Part shown: positions 21,212 to 30,808 of the stretch, in pieces
Numbering within the stretch: position 1 is the first letter of the stretch
Layout of the letters: each line of letters begins with the position of its first letter
Assembly (NCBI RefSeq): GCF_050947875.1
Contig: NC_134569.1
Span: 39,549,777 to 39,613,776 of the forward strand
Reading direction: 5' to 3'
Origin: Dermacentor variabilis
Lineage: Eukaryota; Arthropoda; Arachnida; Ixodida; Ixodidae
DNA: 64,000 bases
The notes under the pieces: model-generated
Told to the model about the DNA's origin: nothing
The model's database searches: none
The model's input: only the letters and a program-made list of their open reading frames with translations
Program-made: the position numbers and the translations under genes

Positions 21212-21508
21212 GGTCAGTTAATTCGAGTTTAATGGCGCAAAAACGACTAAGGCCATGCTGCGCCAGTCACAGGACATTAGAAGATCCAATGTTAAGGCAG
21301 CTTTAGCTGCGTTACCTTAAAGTAGATGTAAATACACAGTTTCATCTAAAAACTTGAACAAGTTAGTTAATGGCACTAGCGGCTCATTGCCCAATATTAA
21401 GGCAGGGTTTAAAGGTATGTGCAAGTGATACAAATTGTTGAAACGTTTCCGCTTTTGTGCTTCAGTGTGTGGACATGACATAATGATGTGGTTTACTGTA
21501 AGCAGAGG
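21212..21508 (-). mobile_element. 297-bp insertion inside the LINE, with 10-bp target duplication
   Basis: GATTGGGAAT at 21,202-21,211 is repeated exactly at 21,509-21,518. Removing the insert and one copy joins SDKLLRLG directly to IHNTIEELIKAHKTAQIF, restoring the LINE frame, so the junctions are certain to within a base or two. Read on the minus strand the insert ends with GGCGCAGCATGGCCTTAG and TTTTGCGCCATTAAACTC, wording I associate with a LINE 3' UTR in ticks; the donor family is not proven. Confidence 0.8.
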
Positions 21509-21518
21509 GATTGGGAAT

Positions 21519-22240
21519 ACACAACACTATAGAAGAACTGATCAAAGCGCACAAAACGGCACAGATTTTCCGTCTGTCCGGTGCACGGGCCGGCAGGTAC
21601 ATTCTGTACAAGCTGGGGCTGAATCCCACAATCACCTCTGTGGGATGAAACCTCCTTGTCACAAATCACAAAACGACAACTGATCATTAGACTTAAAAGC
21701 ACTTCTTGTTAGGCTAGTTGGTAGCTATTCATTATAAAATATGAAGACGCCAAATAAACAGACACACACAAGAGAAGAAAACGGGACAGGGCGCCACTCG
21801 CAACTGATCAACTGATAATGATCATTAGACCTATTCCTAAAGACATGCTCCCAGGAAGGCACGACAATCGTCATACGGTAAGGACAAAACAGTTGGATAA
21901 ACATAAGGGCGACCACTCTGTTGGCTATGTGGACGCGGCGTATGGTAACCGAAAGTACGTTGTGAGCGTAGTGACTGAGAGAGGCCGCATTTTAAATGCG
22001 GCCACGATCGAGGCCTTTTCCGCCCTTGAGGCGGAAGAGACTGCGATCGCTCTATAGCCATCACGAATGACCTCGTTCATACAATCGTAAGCGATTCAAA
22101 AAGCGCGATGTGAAATTATAGTAAAGGCATTGTTAATAAAACTACGTAGCAAATGCTAAAAAATTTTTACACCACTTTCTATCAAGCGGACAGATTTATC
22201 AATCTAGTATGCGTCCCCGCCCACTCCGTAAATCCTGGGA
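21519..22240 (+). pseudogene. LINE connection and RNase H domain, decayed
   Basis: After the insertion the ORF2 text resumes with AHKTAQIFRLSGARAGRYILYKLGLNP, then, beyond a messy patch at 21,680-21,810, with IIRPIPKDMLPGRHDNR and the RNase H opening VGYVDAAYGNRKYVVSVV (about 21,920-21,970), where the first catalytic aspartate is kept. ALEAEETAIAL supplies the glutamate helix and SDSKSAM (about 22,092-22,112) the second aspartate. Stops follow. In I-clade elements this domain removes the RNA strand during target-primed reverse transcription. Confidence 0.65.
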
Positions 22241-22915
22241 ACGAGGAGGCGCACCACATCGTCTGAAGGTCAACAAGCCGGGAGGCGCGCCACTACGAGT
22301 CGGATTCTCCCGATGCGGCGGTGACCACATATAATGAAATCACAAACTTGCATTCAAAATATGAGGCGCACTTATCCGGCTCCTCATCGGGGCCTTACCA
22401 GAGCGCAGGCCACCGTCCTTCGCCGCCTTAAGTTACTCTTTTTCTCAGTCCGCGCAGACTGGCGTATCCCCAATGGGGAACTTAACCCCATATATCAAAA
22501 TTGTAACATGAACGAATTGGCAACACAAGACCAGATCCTCTGGGGATGTAGGAGTTCACCTCCCCCAACAACGCTTTTGTCAGCCCCCTCCAATGTTACC
22601 AGGGAGGCCTTACTTGGGACTGCCGCCGAGCTCGGGGAACGACTGAAAATCGTCACTTGGGCCGAGGGAGCCGCCCCCAACAGCGCACCGAATGGCAGTG
22701 GGTCAATGCCGTTAGCGCCTTTGCTGTATGGGAACGCTGGCATGATGAGCGGCAACGGAGCCAGTTGCGGTAGAAGACGACGACGAACGCGCGAGCAGTG
22801 GCAGGAGCCATTGCTGATCATGACAGTTTTTGCTCACGCAAATTTGTTGACGGACGCAAGAAATGCACGGAACTCAAGCCCCAAACAACATCGATGTAAA
22901 ATATATATAGCCTAA

Positions 22916-23235
22916 AACACGTGGCGAGTTACAGTGAAGTTCCTGCACCAACTTGCCTTGGCGTGAAGCATTATAACAATGTCCTTTCAGGTCTAATTAA
23001 TTGTTTACCTATAAATAATGATAGCATTTGATTCTCTAGAAGCAAAAGGCTCAACAAAGCAAGTTTCGAGAACTTATATACTTTGAAATCCAAGAGGTCA
23101 CTCTGACGCAAAATTTGGGAAATAAACATCGGCATTTATTTTGTCCAGCAATAACCAACCTTAACTAATGAAAATAGTCTTGAAAAATTAACTGGCCTAT
23201 TCAATGTGTCTCTTTAAGTGTAGCCCGCTGTCAAG
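22916..23235. other. No gene recognised
   Basis: AT-rich sequence between the LINE and the next CpG-rich block. Nothing is seen. Confidence 0.45.
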
Positions 23236-23840
23236 ATTTCCTTAGCACGTGGCGCGGTGCATTACTTGGCATTTCGCAGCTGCGCTGCAGTCAGGCGAGC
23301 GGAACCGTCGGATCTTGCATCTCCGGCGCTTTGACGAATCGGCTGTCCTCGCGGAACGAGCGGCGTCGTCTGTGCGGCCTGCGAAAGGTCCTCGTGCTAT
23401 GTTGGGATCCGGTGGTCGTTCTGTATCGAATTAGTCGACAGGTCGCGGCGCGCACAATGGTCCTCTTCTGCGGAAACAATGGCTGCTCGCGAACGTCCGG
23501 CAGCGGCCGCTGACGGATGGGGCGACGGGTGACGTCGGCGCAGCTGGTGACCTTGCGTTTGTCTTTTCGCGCACGGGGGAAGGGGGGGGGGGCGAGTTTG
23601 TTCGGGGCGGCGAGCTTTTGTTCCCCCACGGAAGCTCGTGCACGTCTTTTGAAATGACGGCGCGCGCAGAGATGATATGAGCTGTGTCGTCCGCTCTCCG
23701 CGTACCGGCGCTTTCCACGTGTCTGAGGTTGTCCGCCTGCGAGCCTTTTGAAGTGACGCTCGAAATAAGGACAGAGCGTATTGTTGACGGCGCAGACTCG
23801 AGTCGCGAGCGAGGCTTGAAAGGATACATCTGCACGAAGA
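23236..23840 (+). promoter_or_regulatory. CpG-rich block, possible promoter/5' exon region
   Basis: Sharp rise in GC and CpG between AT-rich flanks, with a poly-G run near 23,580-23,592. It contains two ATGs in good context (23,457 and 23,479) and donor-like GT sites. Orientation is a guess based on the candidate exon listed separately. No TATA box or conserved motif was found. Confidence 0.3.
23479..23528 (+). CDS. Candidate first coding exon (low confidence)
   Basis: ACAATGG is a strong Kozak context. The reading frame encodes a short Ala/Arg/Gly-rich N-terminus (MAARERPAAAADGWGDG) and meets a GTGACG donor-like site at 23,529 before a TGA at 23,530-23,532. An upstream out-of-frame ATG at 23,457 weakens the case. 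No downstream exon could be identified, and such short patterns arise by chance in GC-rich DNA. Confidence 0.15.
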
Positions 23841-24395
23841 ACTGTCGCGGTGTCACTTGTCTACGTTATTCTGTTTGTTGCGAGGCATAAGAATTATATG
23901 CGCTTCTCTCTCTCTCTCTCTCTGTGTGTGTGTGCGTTTGCGATGACATATGTGGAACAGAAGATGAAAGCTTGCTCAGGTGCATCGAGCGATCACATGC
24001 AGATGTGTGGGCTCACGTTTAAAAATAACCGACCCTTCAGTTCTTCCCTTACACTGTAGCAGGATACACATGCATATAATATATAAGGCTTGAGTGAATC
24101 AAAGCAGTCATTTGCGTTGTTATTACAAAGGAAGGGAGTTGACTATAACTTTAGACGCTGATGTTAGTCGAGTCTAATTGACCACACACAAAGCGACTAT
24201 GTTTCAGGGACATGTTGCTTCAATGTTTTATGCAATGTAAAACTGATGAATATACAAAATACAGACAAAGCTAACGCCGATATACTACAGAATTTAATAC
24301 TAAACGTCACATACCTCTATAGCTATTAAATAATTCACTAAGTGTGAAGATCTGCCTCCCAAAGAATAACTTTTGATCAGCAGAAGCTGAGTATC
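23841..24395. other. No gene; (TC)n(TG)n tract at 23,906-23,932
   Basis: A short compound microsatellite is the only recognisable feature. Confidence 0.5.
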
Positions 24396-25240
24396 CTCTA
24401 TGGCTGCTATTCACTCCAAAGGTTTCAACCAAAAATGTTCCGGGCATCTCTCCTAAAAATCTCAAGAAATAGCTGTGAAACAATTAACACTGTGTCATTT
24501 CTAATATGTCTTCGGAGATTACGTTCAAGTTTACATAGATGGCTTGAAGAGAGAAAGTTCAAGCTGAATTCTACCTCATATGTCTGCCTTGACCCACAAA
24601 CAAACACGCCCACTCAAATGGGCCGTCCTCAGCTATTCCCAAGCGTCCTTAGTGAGCATTAACTCTACAAACATGACCAAAAGTGATCATGCTCTAGTAT
24701 CTGCAGTACGAAAGACGTATACAAAGGCGATAGTGACCTTCATAATGAAATTTTATTTCACCGAATTCCTGGTCACTGTGGTGTTCCAGGCAACACAGTC
24801 ACTGACAATTTATCACGCCCGGTGCAGACTGCACATTGAAAATCATACACATATAATACATGTCTCACATATCGATGCACACAACAGTTTACGTCAGCTG
24901 TTTGTCCCAATGCCGAGAGACATCCGATTTTAAAATACTGGTCGCAAATATATTTTATTAGGATTGATCCAAAGCACAATTCGACATTCTGGAAACGGTC
25001 GGCCTTTCAGTCGAAACATTAATATAGGTATGTTACGTCTAGACAATGAGTACGCAAAGTGTCTCTTTACACAGAATAAACTGCTTAAAAAAAGTGCCAT
25101 GTACTCCTGCTCGAAGTCAGAACACGATATTTAGCATCTCGTTTCGCACTGCAGTATTCATGCTCCGCATCCAAAACAATTAAGCGATAAATTGCACGTT
25201 CTAGGCAAATGATCGCTCTCAATTAAATATATACTGGGGC
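24396..25240 (+). pseudogene. LINE RNase H and C-terminal fragment
   Basis: The region 24,590-24,820 reads, with one frame change, PLKWAVLSYSQASL, KSDHALVSAVRKTYTKA and then RIPGHCGVPGNTVTDNLSR, the last being the conserved PGHxGxxGNxxxD block of RNase H. Around 25,105-25,210 a CSKSEHDI-HLVSHC run followed by KLHVLG resembles the terminal C-H-C motif of I/Jockey ORF2. Stops and shifts are abundant. It is an older relative of the LINE at 19 kb. Confidence 0.6.
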
Positions 25241-25456
25241 CATATGCAGCACATGAACTACAAAAGCGTATAATTAACTATTAAAAGAACTTCTGAAAGT
25301 GTCAAGAATCACGGATTATTACTAGTGCGATGTAACATGTTCTGCAAGAATTACGTTTTGCGGAAATATCCATGTGTCACAGTTTATTTAAGATTTCGCG
25401 AAGTGGGGCCTTAATCGTGATTGTGTTACAACCTGTAGTGTAACTTTGCGGGATAT
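25241..25456. other. Flank of the gypsy insertion
   Basis: AT-rich sequence without features. Its last four bases, ATAT (25,453-25,456), form the target duplication of the gypsy element. Confidence 0.6.
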
Positions 25457-25630
25457 TGCCACCTGGTGTTATGAGCCAGCGACCATTCAGCATTGCGTGC
25501 CCAGCAAAACGGCGAAGAAGACGACGAGGTCAAGGATCCCGCGCCAGCTGGAGAACCGTCGCTTAGTGCTTGGCATTTTTTCGTCTCTGGCTACTCGTAC
25601 TGTCACTTACTCCTGCTTTAGCACGTGACA
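25457..25630 (+). repeat. 5' LTR
   Basis: 174 bp starting TGCCACCTGG and ending GCACGTGACA. No TATA box and no AATAAA are visible, so transcription probably relies on an initiator-type promoter and an atypical polyadenylation signal. It matches the 3' LTR at every base I compared. Confidence 0.97.
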
Positions 25631-25633
25631 AAC

Positions 25634-25649
25634 TGGTGGAGGTGCGGGG
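25634..25649 (+). promoter_or_regulatory. Primer-binding-like site
   Basis: TGGTGGAGGTGCGGGG lies 3 bases after the LTR and begins with TGG, the complement of a tRNA CCA end. I could not assign the tRNA. Similar TGGTGGAGG starts are common in arthropod Ty3 elements. Confidence 0.6.
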
Positions 25650-25660
25650 TAATCTAATCT

Positions 25661-27007
25661 ATGCACAACACCCCTCCGAGCAGCAGGAGCTCCAGCCCCG
25701 TACCGGTGGTTACGCCTGTACACCGCGCCAGCAGAAGGATCCGTGGACAAGCCCCTGAGTTTGGACTCCTCGCAGAGAAAATGGCAGCTCCGACCACGCC
25801 AACAGGTATGGAAGGCCCAACGCCGATTCAGTGTACGCTACTGAATCCGCGAACGCCAAATCCCTTCCACGGCGCCATACATGAGGATGTTGAAGACTGG
25901 CTGGTCCACTATGAACGTGTTGCCGCGTTCAACAAGTGGGATGACGCAGAGAAACTGAAAAACGTATATTTCAGCCTGAACGATGGTGCACGTGTTTGGT
26001 ACGAGAACCGCGCAGATGCCCTAAATTCATGGGCAGAATTCAAACGCCGGATTCTTGAGACGTATGCGAGCCCTGATCGCCGGGAGCGAGCTGAGCGTGA
26101 TCTCCAGTCCCGTATACAAATGCCGAACGAAGGTGTCGCAATGTATGTCGAGGACATGACGCGTCTCTTTCGACGAGCCGACCCCATCATGTCGGAAGAA
26201 AAGAAGGTGCGGTACCTGATGCGCGGAGTGAAAGAGCAGCTGTTCGGCGGTCTCGTGCGCAGTCCTCCCAAGACTGTGTCAGAATTTCTTTCCGAGGCCG
26301 TCACCATGGAGCAGACGCTTCGGCAGCGGGCACCATCATACGAACGCCAAGTGAACGCTGCCTCACCTACGGACTTCTTCGGAGCTCTCGGGGGCCACGT
26401 CGATTTCTTTCGAGAGCTCATTCGCTCCGTAATCCGCGAAGAACTCCAGAAGCTGTCGGTACCCTCACAGCCGACGCTCAACTCCTTGTCCAGCGTTCTC
26501 CGTGACGAAGTCCAGCAAGCGCTAAGAGAACCACCCTTCAACACAGAAGCTCGACCGCTAAGAACTGACAGCTCCCGTATGTCGTATGCGCAAGCTTTGA
26601 GGCAACCTGCCCCACCTCCCTCCCCGCTTCGCACCGCGTGCCCGGCCATGCTACAGCCCGTCCAAGCGGCCTCGTATTACCAGGACCACCGACAGGCCCC
26701 AAGGAAATCAGACGTGTGGCGGGCACCTGATCGCCGTCCCCTTTGCTTTCACTGTGGCGAAGCTGGGCACGTCTACCGACAGTGCTCCTATCGAGAGCTC
26801 GGACTACGCGGATTTTCAGCAAACTCGCCGCGACCTAGGTTCGGCCAGCGTCCTCCGGAAATTGAACAATACGTTGCCCAGCAGTGCGGATCCCCATCAA
26901 CTCGACACCAGTCACGCTCCCCTTCGCCGCGGCGGTTTTCTCCGACTCGCCGTACGTATTCGAGCGTGGTGCGGGGTCGGTCGCCCAGCCCGCGCCGGGA
27001 AAACTAA
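25661..27007 (+). CDS. gag: Gag polyprotein
   Basis: 448 codons from the first ATG, 31 bases after the LTR. An alternative start at codon 41 (25,781) lies in better context (AAAATGG). A helical capsid-like core spans about residues 60-215, with FHGAIHEDVEDWLVHYERVAAFNKW and the ARVWYENR and RRILETY segments typical of the retrotransposon gag domain. A Pro/Ser-rich linker follows, then a single CCHC zinc knuckle, CFHCGEAGHVYRQC, at residues 362-375, and a basic SRSPSPRR-type tail that could bind RNA. It would form the cytoplasmic particle that packages element RNA. The stop at 27,005-27,007 lies inside the frameshift signal. The minus-strand 246-codon frame across it is an antisense shadow. 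Confidence 0.95.
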   Translation: MHNTPPSSRSSSPVPVVTPVHRASRRIRGQAPEFGLLAEKMAAPTTPTGMEGPTPIQCTLLNPRTPNPFHGAIHEDVEDWLVHYERVAAFNKWDDAEKLKNVYFSLNDGARVWYENRADALNSWAEFKRRILETYASPDRRERAERDLQSRIQMPNEGVAMYVEDMTRLFRRADPIMSEEKKVRYLMRGVKEQLFGGLVRSPPKTVSEFLSEAVTMEQTLRQRAPSYERQVNAASPTDFFGALGGHVDFFRELIRSVIREELQKLSVPSQPTLNSLSSVLRDEVQQALREPPFNTEARPLRTDSSRMSYAQALRQPAPPPSPLRTACPAMLQPVQAASYYQDHRQAPRKSDVWRAPDRRPLCFHCGEAGHVYRQCSYRELGLRGFSANSPRPRFGQRPPEIEQYVAQQCGSPSTRHQSRSPSPRRFSPTRRTYSSVVRGRSPSPRREN

Positions 27008-30000
27008 CCACAGCGGCCTTCGGGGGCGAGGCCGCTCAGTCTGGACGTACTCAAGGACCCCTACTGACGCGTACACGGACCGACGATACACCGACGACGA
27101 CAGTACCCGCTGATTACAGAAAAAGAATTTCCTTGGACATTCCTGTACTGCTCGACGGTCGTGAATTGACTGCTTTAGTGGACACTGGAGCGGATTATTC
27201 TATAATCAGCGAAAGACTGGCCACCGTTCTGAAGAAAGTGACGACGCCTTGGAATCAAACGCCAGTTCGTACAGCTGGCGGGCACATCATCACCCCACTC
27301 GGCATGTGCACGGCAAGAATACAGATTCGTGGCTCCACGTTTGTTGCCAGCTTAAGCATTCTCCCTCAGTGTTCTCGAGACCTAATCATCGGTATGGACT
27401 TTCTCAGGGAGCACGGAGCTATCATCGACATTCGAGAACGCCTCGTCACTTTCTCGACAAAGAGCGCCGCAGCGACGACCAACACCATCCACCCTCGAGC
27501 ACCTCTTCGTGTCATCGACGACGCTGTCACGTTACCACCACGTGCAAGTGTCGTGGTTCAGGTGGCATGTGACAGACTCTTATACGGTGAAGCGGTCGCA
27601 GAAAGCAATCGCTCTCTCCTGCTTTCTCAAGGTGTTTGCGTAGCAAGAAGCCTTATTGATCTCCGTGATGGCCACTGTGAGGTTCTTGTCACGAACTTCA
27701 GCTACGAACACCGGCACCTTTTCCCCGGTACTGTCATCGCCTACGCCGACCCGATCGCCGATGTCACTGAGTGTTTTGTTTCCGAGGCAATCGACAATGC
27801 TGAACCACCTATACGCAACGTCGACATTAGTCCAACGCTTCCTGAAGAGAACAAACAACCCCTACGCGAGCTGTTGCTCGAGTTCCGCTCTTGCTTTGCA
27901 CGGTCGTCGAAGATACGTCAAACGTCGATTACGAAACACCGTATCATCACCTATGACGACGTGCCCCCCATACGGCAACAGCCTTATCGTGTTTCCCCGA
28001 CAGAACGACATGCGATTCAAACGCAGGTGAAGCAAATGCTTCAAGACGGCGTAATACAGCCTTCATGCAGTCCCTGGTCATCGCCAGTTGTTCTCGTTAA
28101 AAAGAAAGATGGCACGCTTCGGTTTTGTGTGGACTACCGGAAGCTAAACAACGTCACAAAGAAAGACGTGTACCCGTTGCCTCGTGTCGACGATTCTCTG
28201 GATAGATTGAGGCGCGCGAAGTATTTCTCCTCTATCGATCTGAAAAGTGGCTACTGGCAAATTGAAGTAGATGAGCGGGACCGCGAGAAAACTGCGTTTG
28301 TGACTCCGGACGGCCTTTACGAATTTAGAGTACTCCCTTTCGGCCTCTGTTCCGCGCCAGCCACATTCCAGCGAATGATGGATACCGTTCTCGCTGACCT
28401 CAAATGGCAAAGCTGCCTCGTCTATCTCGATGATGTCGTTATCTTTTCGGAGACTTTTGACGAGCACCTTCGACGCCTTCGGAATGTACTCGAAGCCATT
28501 CGATTGGCTGACCTTACACTCAAGCCAGAGAAATGCCATTTCGGTTACGAGGAACTGAAGTTCCTTGGTCACGTCGTGAGCGCGGCAGGTGTTCGGCCCG
28601 ATCCCGAGAAGACTGATGCCGTAGCTGCTTTTCCCACTCCAACCGACAAGAAAAGTGTCCGACGGTTTTTGGGGTTGTGTGCCTATTATCGACGTTTCAT
28701 TGAAAATTTTTCGAAGATTGCAGAGCCGCTATTTCGCCTTACACGTGACGGCGTGCCATTCCTCTGGACTGATGAACAACAGACTGCCTTTGCGGAGCTA
28801 CAACATCGATTGTCTTCTCCTCCTGTGCTCGGTCATTTTGATGAGGATGCTGACACAGAAGTACGCACTGACGCCAGCAATATCGGTCTTGGAGCTATCC
28901 TGGTGCAACGGCAAGACCGAACTGAACGAGTGATCGCCTACGCGAGCCGCACTCTGTCACGGGCAGAGTCCAATTATTCCACCACAGAGAAGGAGTGCCT
29001 CGCGGTTATTTGGGCTACTACAAAGTTTAGGCCGTATCTCTACGGGCGGCCATTTAAAGTTGTGACCGATCATCACGCTTTGTGCTGGTTGACCAACCTC
29101 CGAGACCCTTCTGGACGATTGGCACGTTGGAGTCTGCGACTCCAGGAATTTAACATCACCATCGTATACAAGTCAGGTAGGAAACATGAAGATGCTGACA
29201 CGCTATCAAGAGCACCTGTTGAATCTCCGAATCCTGACGAGGAAGACGACAGCGCCTTCCTGGGAGCCCTCAGCAGACCGGACCTGCTCGCTACACAACG
29301 ATCGGACGCTGAGTTAAGGCCCATAATTGATCACTTAGAAGGCAGCATCGCGTCCATTCCTCGCCCACTTTCGCGACGGTTGTCATCATTTTGCCTTCGA
29401 GAGGGCATCTTATACAAAAGAAACACAGGTGCCGGCGACAAACCACATCTTCTAGTAGTGCCTCAAGCCCTTCGCGACGACATTCTATTAGCCTGCCACG
29501 ACGAGCCGACATCTGGTCACTTGGGTTCCTCAAGGACTCTGGACAGGGTACGGCAACTGTACTACTGGCCTAGACTGACCGCTTACGTCAAACGCTACGT
29601 GAAAGGATGCCGTGAATGCCAGCGCCGAAAGTCACCACCCTTCAAGCCTGCAGGCCTTCTACGACCCATCGACCCTCCGCGTACGCCGTTTGATCAAGTT
29701 GGAATGGACCTTCTTGGACCATTTCCCTTGTCTTCCTCCGGCAATAAGTGGATCATTGTCGCAACGGACTACTTGACGCGTTACGCTGAGACGAAGGCAC
29801 TACCACGCGGGACAGCATCTGAAGTTGCCCAGTTTTTTATGCATCACATTGTGCTTCGGCATGGCGCACCATCATTCATCATCACTGACCGAGGGACGGC
29901 ATTTACGGCGAAGCTTCTGGACGACATCTTCAAGTTGAGTTACACGAGTCATCGAAAGACCACTGCATACCACCCTCAGACTAATGGTTTGACAGAAAGA

Positions 30001-30558
30001 CTAAACAAAACACTGGCAGACATGCTCTCTATGTACGTCGATGTGCAGCACAAAACGTGGGACGAAATCCTGCCGTACGTAACGTTTGCGTACAACACTG
30101 CCACACAAGAAACTACACGATTTACGCCGTTTCGCCTCGTTTATGGTCGAGATGTTCAAACTATGCTCGACGCCATGATTCCATATGAAGACATCGATCA
30201 GCTCGACCAGTTAGCTCCTGACGTCGAGGAGTACATTCAGCGTGCCGAGGAAGCCCGTCAACTGGCCCGTGTCCACATACGACAGCAGCAGTGTACCGAT
30301 GCCATAAGGTACAATCTTCACCATCGACAAGTTACCTATGAGCCTGGTGACCAAGTTTGGGTTTGGACCCCCATTAGACGGCGAGGCCTCAGCGAGAAAC
30401 TCCTGAGCAAGTACTTCGGACCATACACGGTACTAAGGCGTGTAAGCGACGTGAATTATGAAGTGGTTCCGGACGGAGACCTACCATCGCCCAAGCGCCG
30501 TTTACCACGCGCAGAGACTGTACATGTCGTCCGCCTCAAGCCGTATTTTGCACGGTGA
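26884..30558 (+). CDS. pol: Pol polyprotein: protease, RT, RNase H, integrase
   Basis: Open for 1224 codons from an ATG within gag, but most likely made as a Gag-Pol fusion entered at about 27,001. Residue numbers count from 26,884. The aspartic protease has VDTGADYSII with catalytic D100. RT runs from about 400, with YRVSPTERHAIQ, PWSSPVVLVKKKDGTLRFCVDYRKLN, SIDLKSGYWQI and catalytic YLDD at 514-517. RNase H follows with TDAS at 662-665 and YSTTEKECLAVIW. Integrase has an H-H-C-C zinc region (HDEPTSGHLG through GCRECQRR) and catalytic D942, D1002 and E1038, giving the D,D(35)E spacing. The C-terminus TVHVVRLKPYFAR is usual for Ty3/gypsy. No chromodomain was evident. All catalytic residues are present and there is no stop. 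Confidence 0.97.
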   Translation: MRIPINSTPVTLPFAAAVFSDSPYVFERGAGSVAQPAPGKLTTAAFGGEAAQSGRTQGPLLTRTRTDDTPTTTVPADYRKRISLDIPVLLDGRELTALVDTGADYSIISERLATVLKKVTTPWNQTPVRTAGGHIITPLGMCTARIQIRGSTFVASLSILPQCSRDLIIGMDFLREHGAIIDIRERLVTFSTKSAAATTNTIHPRAPLRVIDDAVTLPPRASVVVQVACDRLLYGEAVAESNRSLLLSQGVCVARSLIDLRDGHCEVLVTNFSYEHRHLFPGTVIAYADPIADVTECFVSEAIDNAEPPIRNVDISPTLPEENKQPLRELLLEFRSCFARSSKIRQTSITKHRIITYDDVPPIRQQPYRVSPTERHAIQTQVKQMLQDGVIQPSCSPWSSPVVLVKKKDGTLRFCVDYRKLNNVTKKDVYPLPRVDDSLDRLRRAKYFSSIDLKSGYWQIEVDERDREKTAFVTPDGLYEFRVLPFGLCSAPATFQRMMDTVLADLKWQSCLVYLDDVVIFSETFDEHLRRLRNVLEAIRLADLTLKPEKCHFGYEELKFLGHVVSAAGVRPDPEKTDAVAAFPTPTDKKSVRRFLGLCAYYRRFIENFSKIAEPLFRLTRDGVPFLWTDEQQTAFAELQHRLSSPPVLGHFDEDADTEVRTDASNIGLGAILVQRQDRTERVIAYASRTLSRAESNYSTTEKECLAVIWATTKFRPYLYGRPFKVVTDHHALCWLTNLRDPSGRLARWSLRLQEFNITIVYKSGRKHEDADTLSRAPVESPNPDEEDDSAFLGALSRPDLLATQRSDAELRPIIDHLEGSIASIPRPLSRRLSSFCLREGILYKRNTGAGDKPHLLVVPQALRDDILLACHDEPTSGHLGSSRTLDRVRQLYYWPRLTAYVKRYVKGCRECQRRKSPPFKPAGLLRPIDPPRTPFDQVGMDLLGPFPLSSSGNKWIIVATDYLTRYAETKALPRGTASEVAQFFMHHIVLRHGAPSFIITDRGTAFTAKLLDDIFKLSYTSHRKTTAYHPQTNGLTERLNKTLADMLSMYVDVQHKTWDEILPYVTFAYNTATQETTRFTPFRLVYGRDVQTMLDAMIPYEDIDQLDQLAPDVEEYIQRAEEARQLARVHIRQQQCTDAIRYNLHHRQVTYEPGDQVWVWTPIRRRGLSEKLLSKYFGPYTVLRRVSDVNYEVVPDGDLPSPKRRLPRAETVHVVRLKPYFAR
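26998..27036 (+). promoter_or_regulatory. Programmed -1 ribosomal frameshift signal (gag to pol)
   Basis: The gag codons CGG GAA AAC TAA give the slippery-like heptamer GGAAAAC at 26,998-27,004, in which an A-AAC shift can occur at the A site, directly against the gag stop. Seven bases downstream a perfect 8-bp GC-rich stem (AGCGGCCT 27,012-27,019 with AGGCCGCT 27,029-27,036, loop of 9) could pause the ribosome. The pol frame is exactly -1 to gag here. The P-site pairing is not the ideal XXXYYYZ, so efficiency would be modest. The call rests on the sequence and known frameshift rules. Confidence 0.7.
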
Positions 30559-30790
30559 TGTTAAGTCTACCGGTGAAACAAACTTTTGTTTTTGCTGTCG
30601 TCGCGTCGTCCTCCAAAGAACTGCGAAGTGTTTTTTTCTATTTTTTTGTTCCCGACGACAGAACCCAATTTTTTTTTACCTCGTGTGCATGCCCGTATGT
30701 GTGCTAGCGCTTTTTCCCTTTTTTTTAATGTCTTACCTAATGTGCGTACTTTCCGTGTACGTCTTGTGTTTGAGCATCGAGTCGATGCTT
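30559..30790 (+). other. Gypsy 3' untranslated region, T-rich
   Basis: About 230 bp with several T runs and no env-like frame. Short open frames here are rich in Phe/Leu because of the T runs. Confidence 0.7.
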
Positions 30791-30808
30791 CATAGGGAGG
30801 GGGAATAA
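30791..30808 (+). promoter_or_regulatory. Polypurine tract
   Basis: AGGGAGGGGGAATAA directly abuts the TG of the 3' LTR, the position where plus-strand DNA synthesis is primed. Confidence 0.85.

Larger units (their letters stand above)
19000..22915 (+). mobile_element. I-type LINE with endonuclease, RT, RNase H; decayed
   Basis: The longest LINE of the window, about 3.9 kb including an internal 297-bp insertion. The order endonuclease (19,040-19,367), RT (about 19,950-20,700), thumb and connection (to about 21,700), RNase H (about 21,900-22,240) and a terminal cysteine/tryptophan motif region (22,480-22,560) is the layout of I-clade ORF2, in which an RNase H domain follows the RT. Stops and frameshifts are frequent. 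The 5' end with ORF1 is missing. The 3' end is near 22,915 and no long tail is visible. Confidence 0.8.

Noticed and set aside
25909..26649. 246-codon minus-strand frame
   Set aside because: Antisense shadow of the intact gypsy gag, created by its codon composition.
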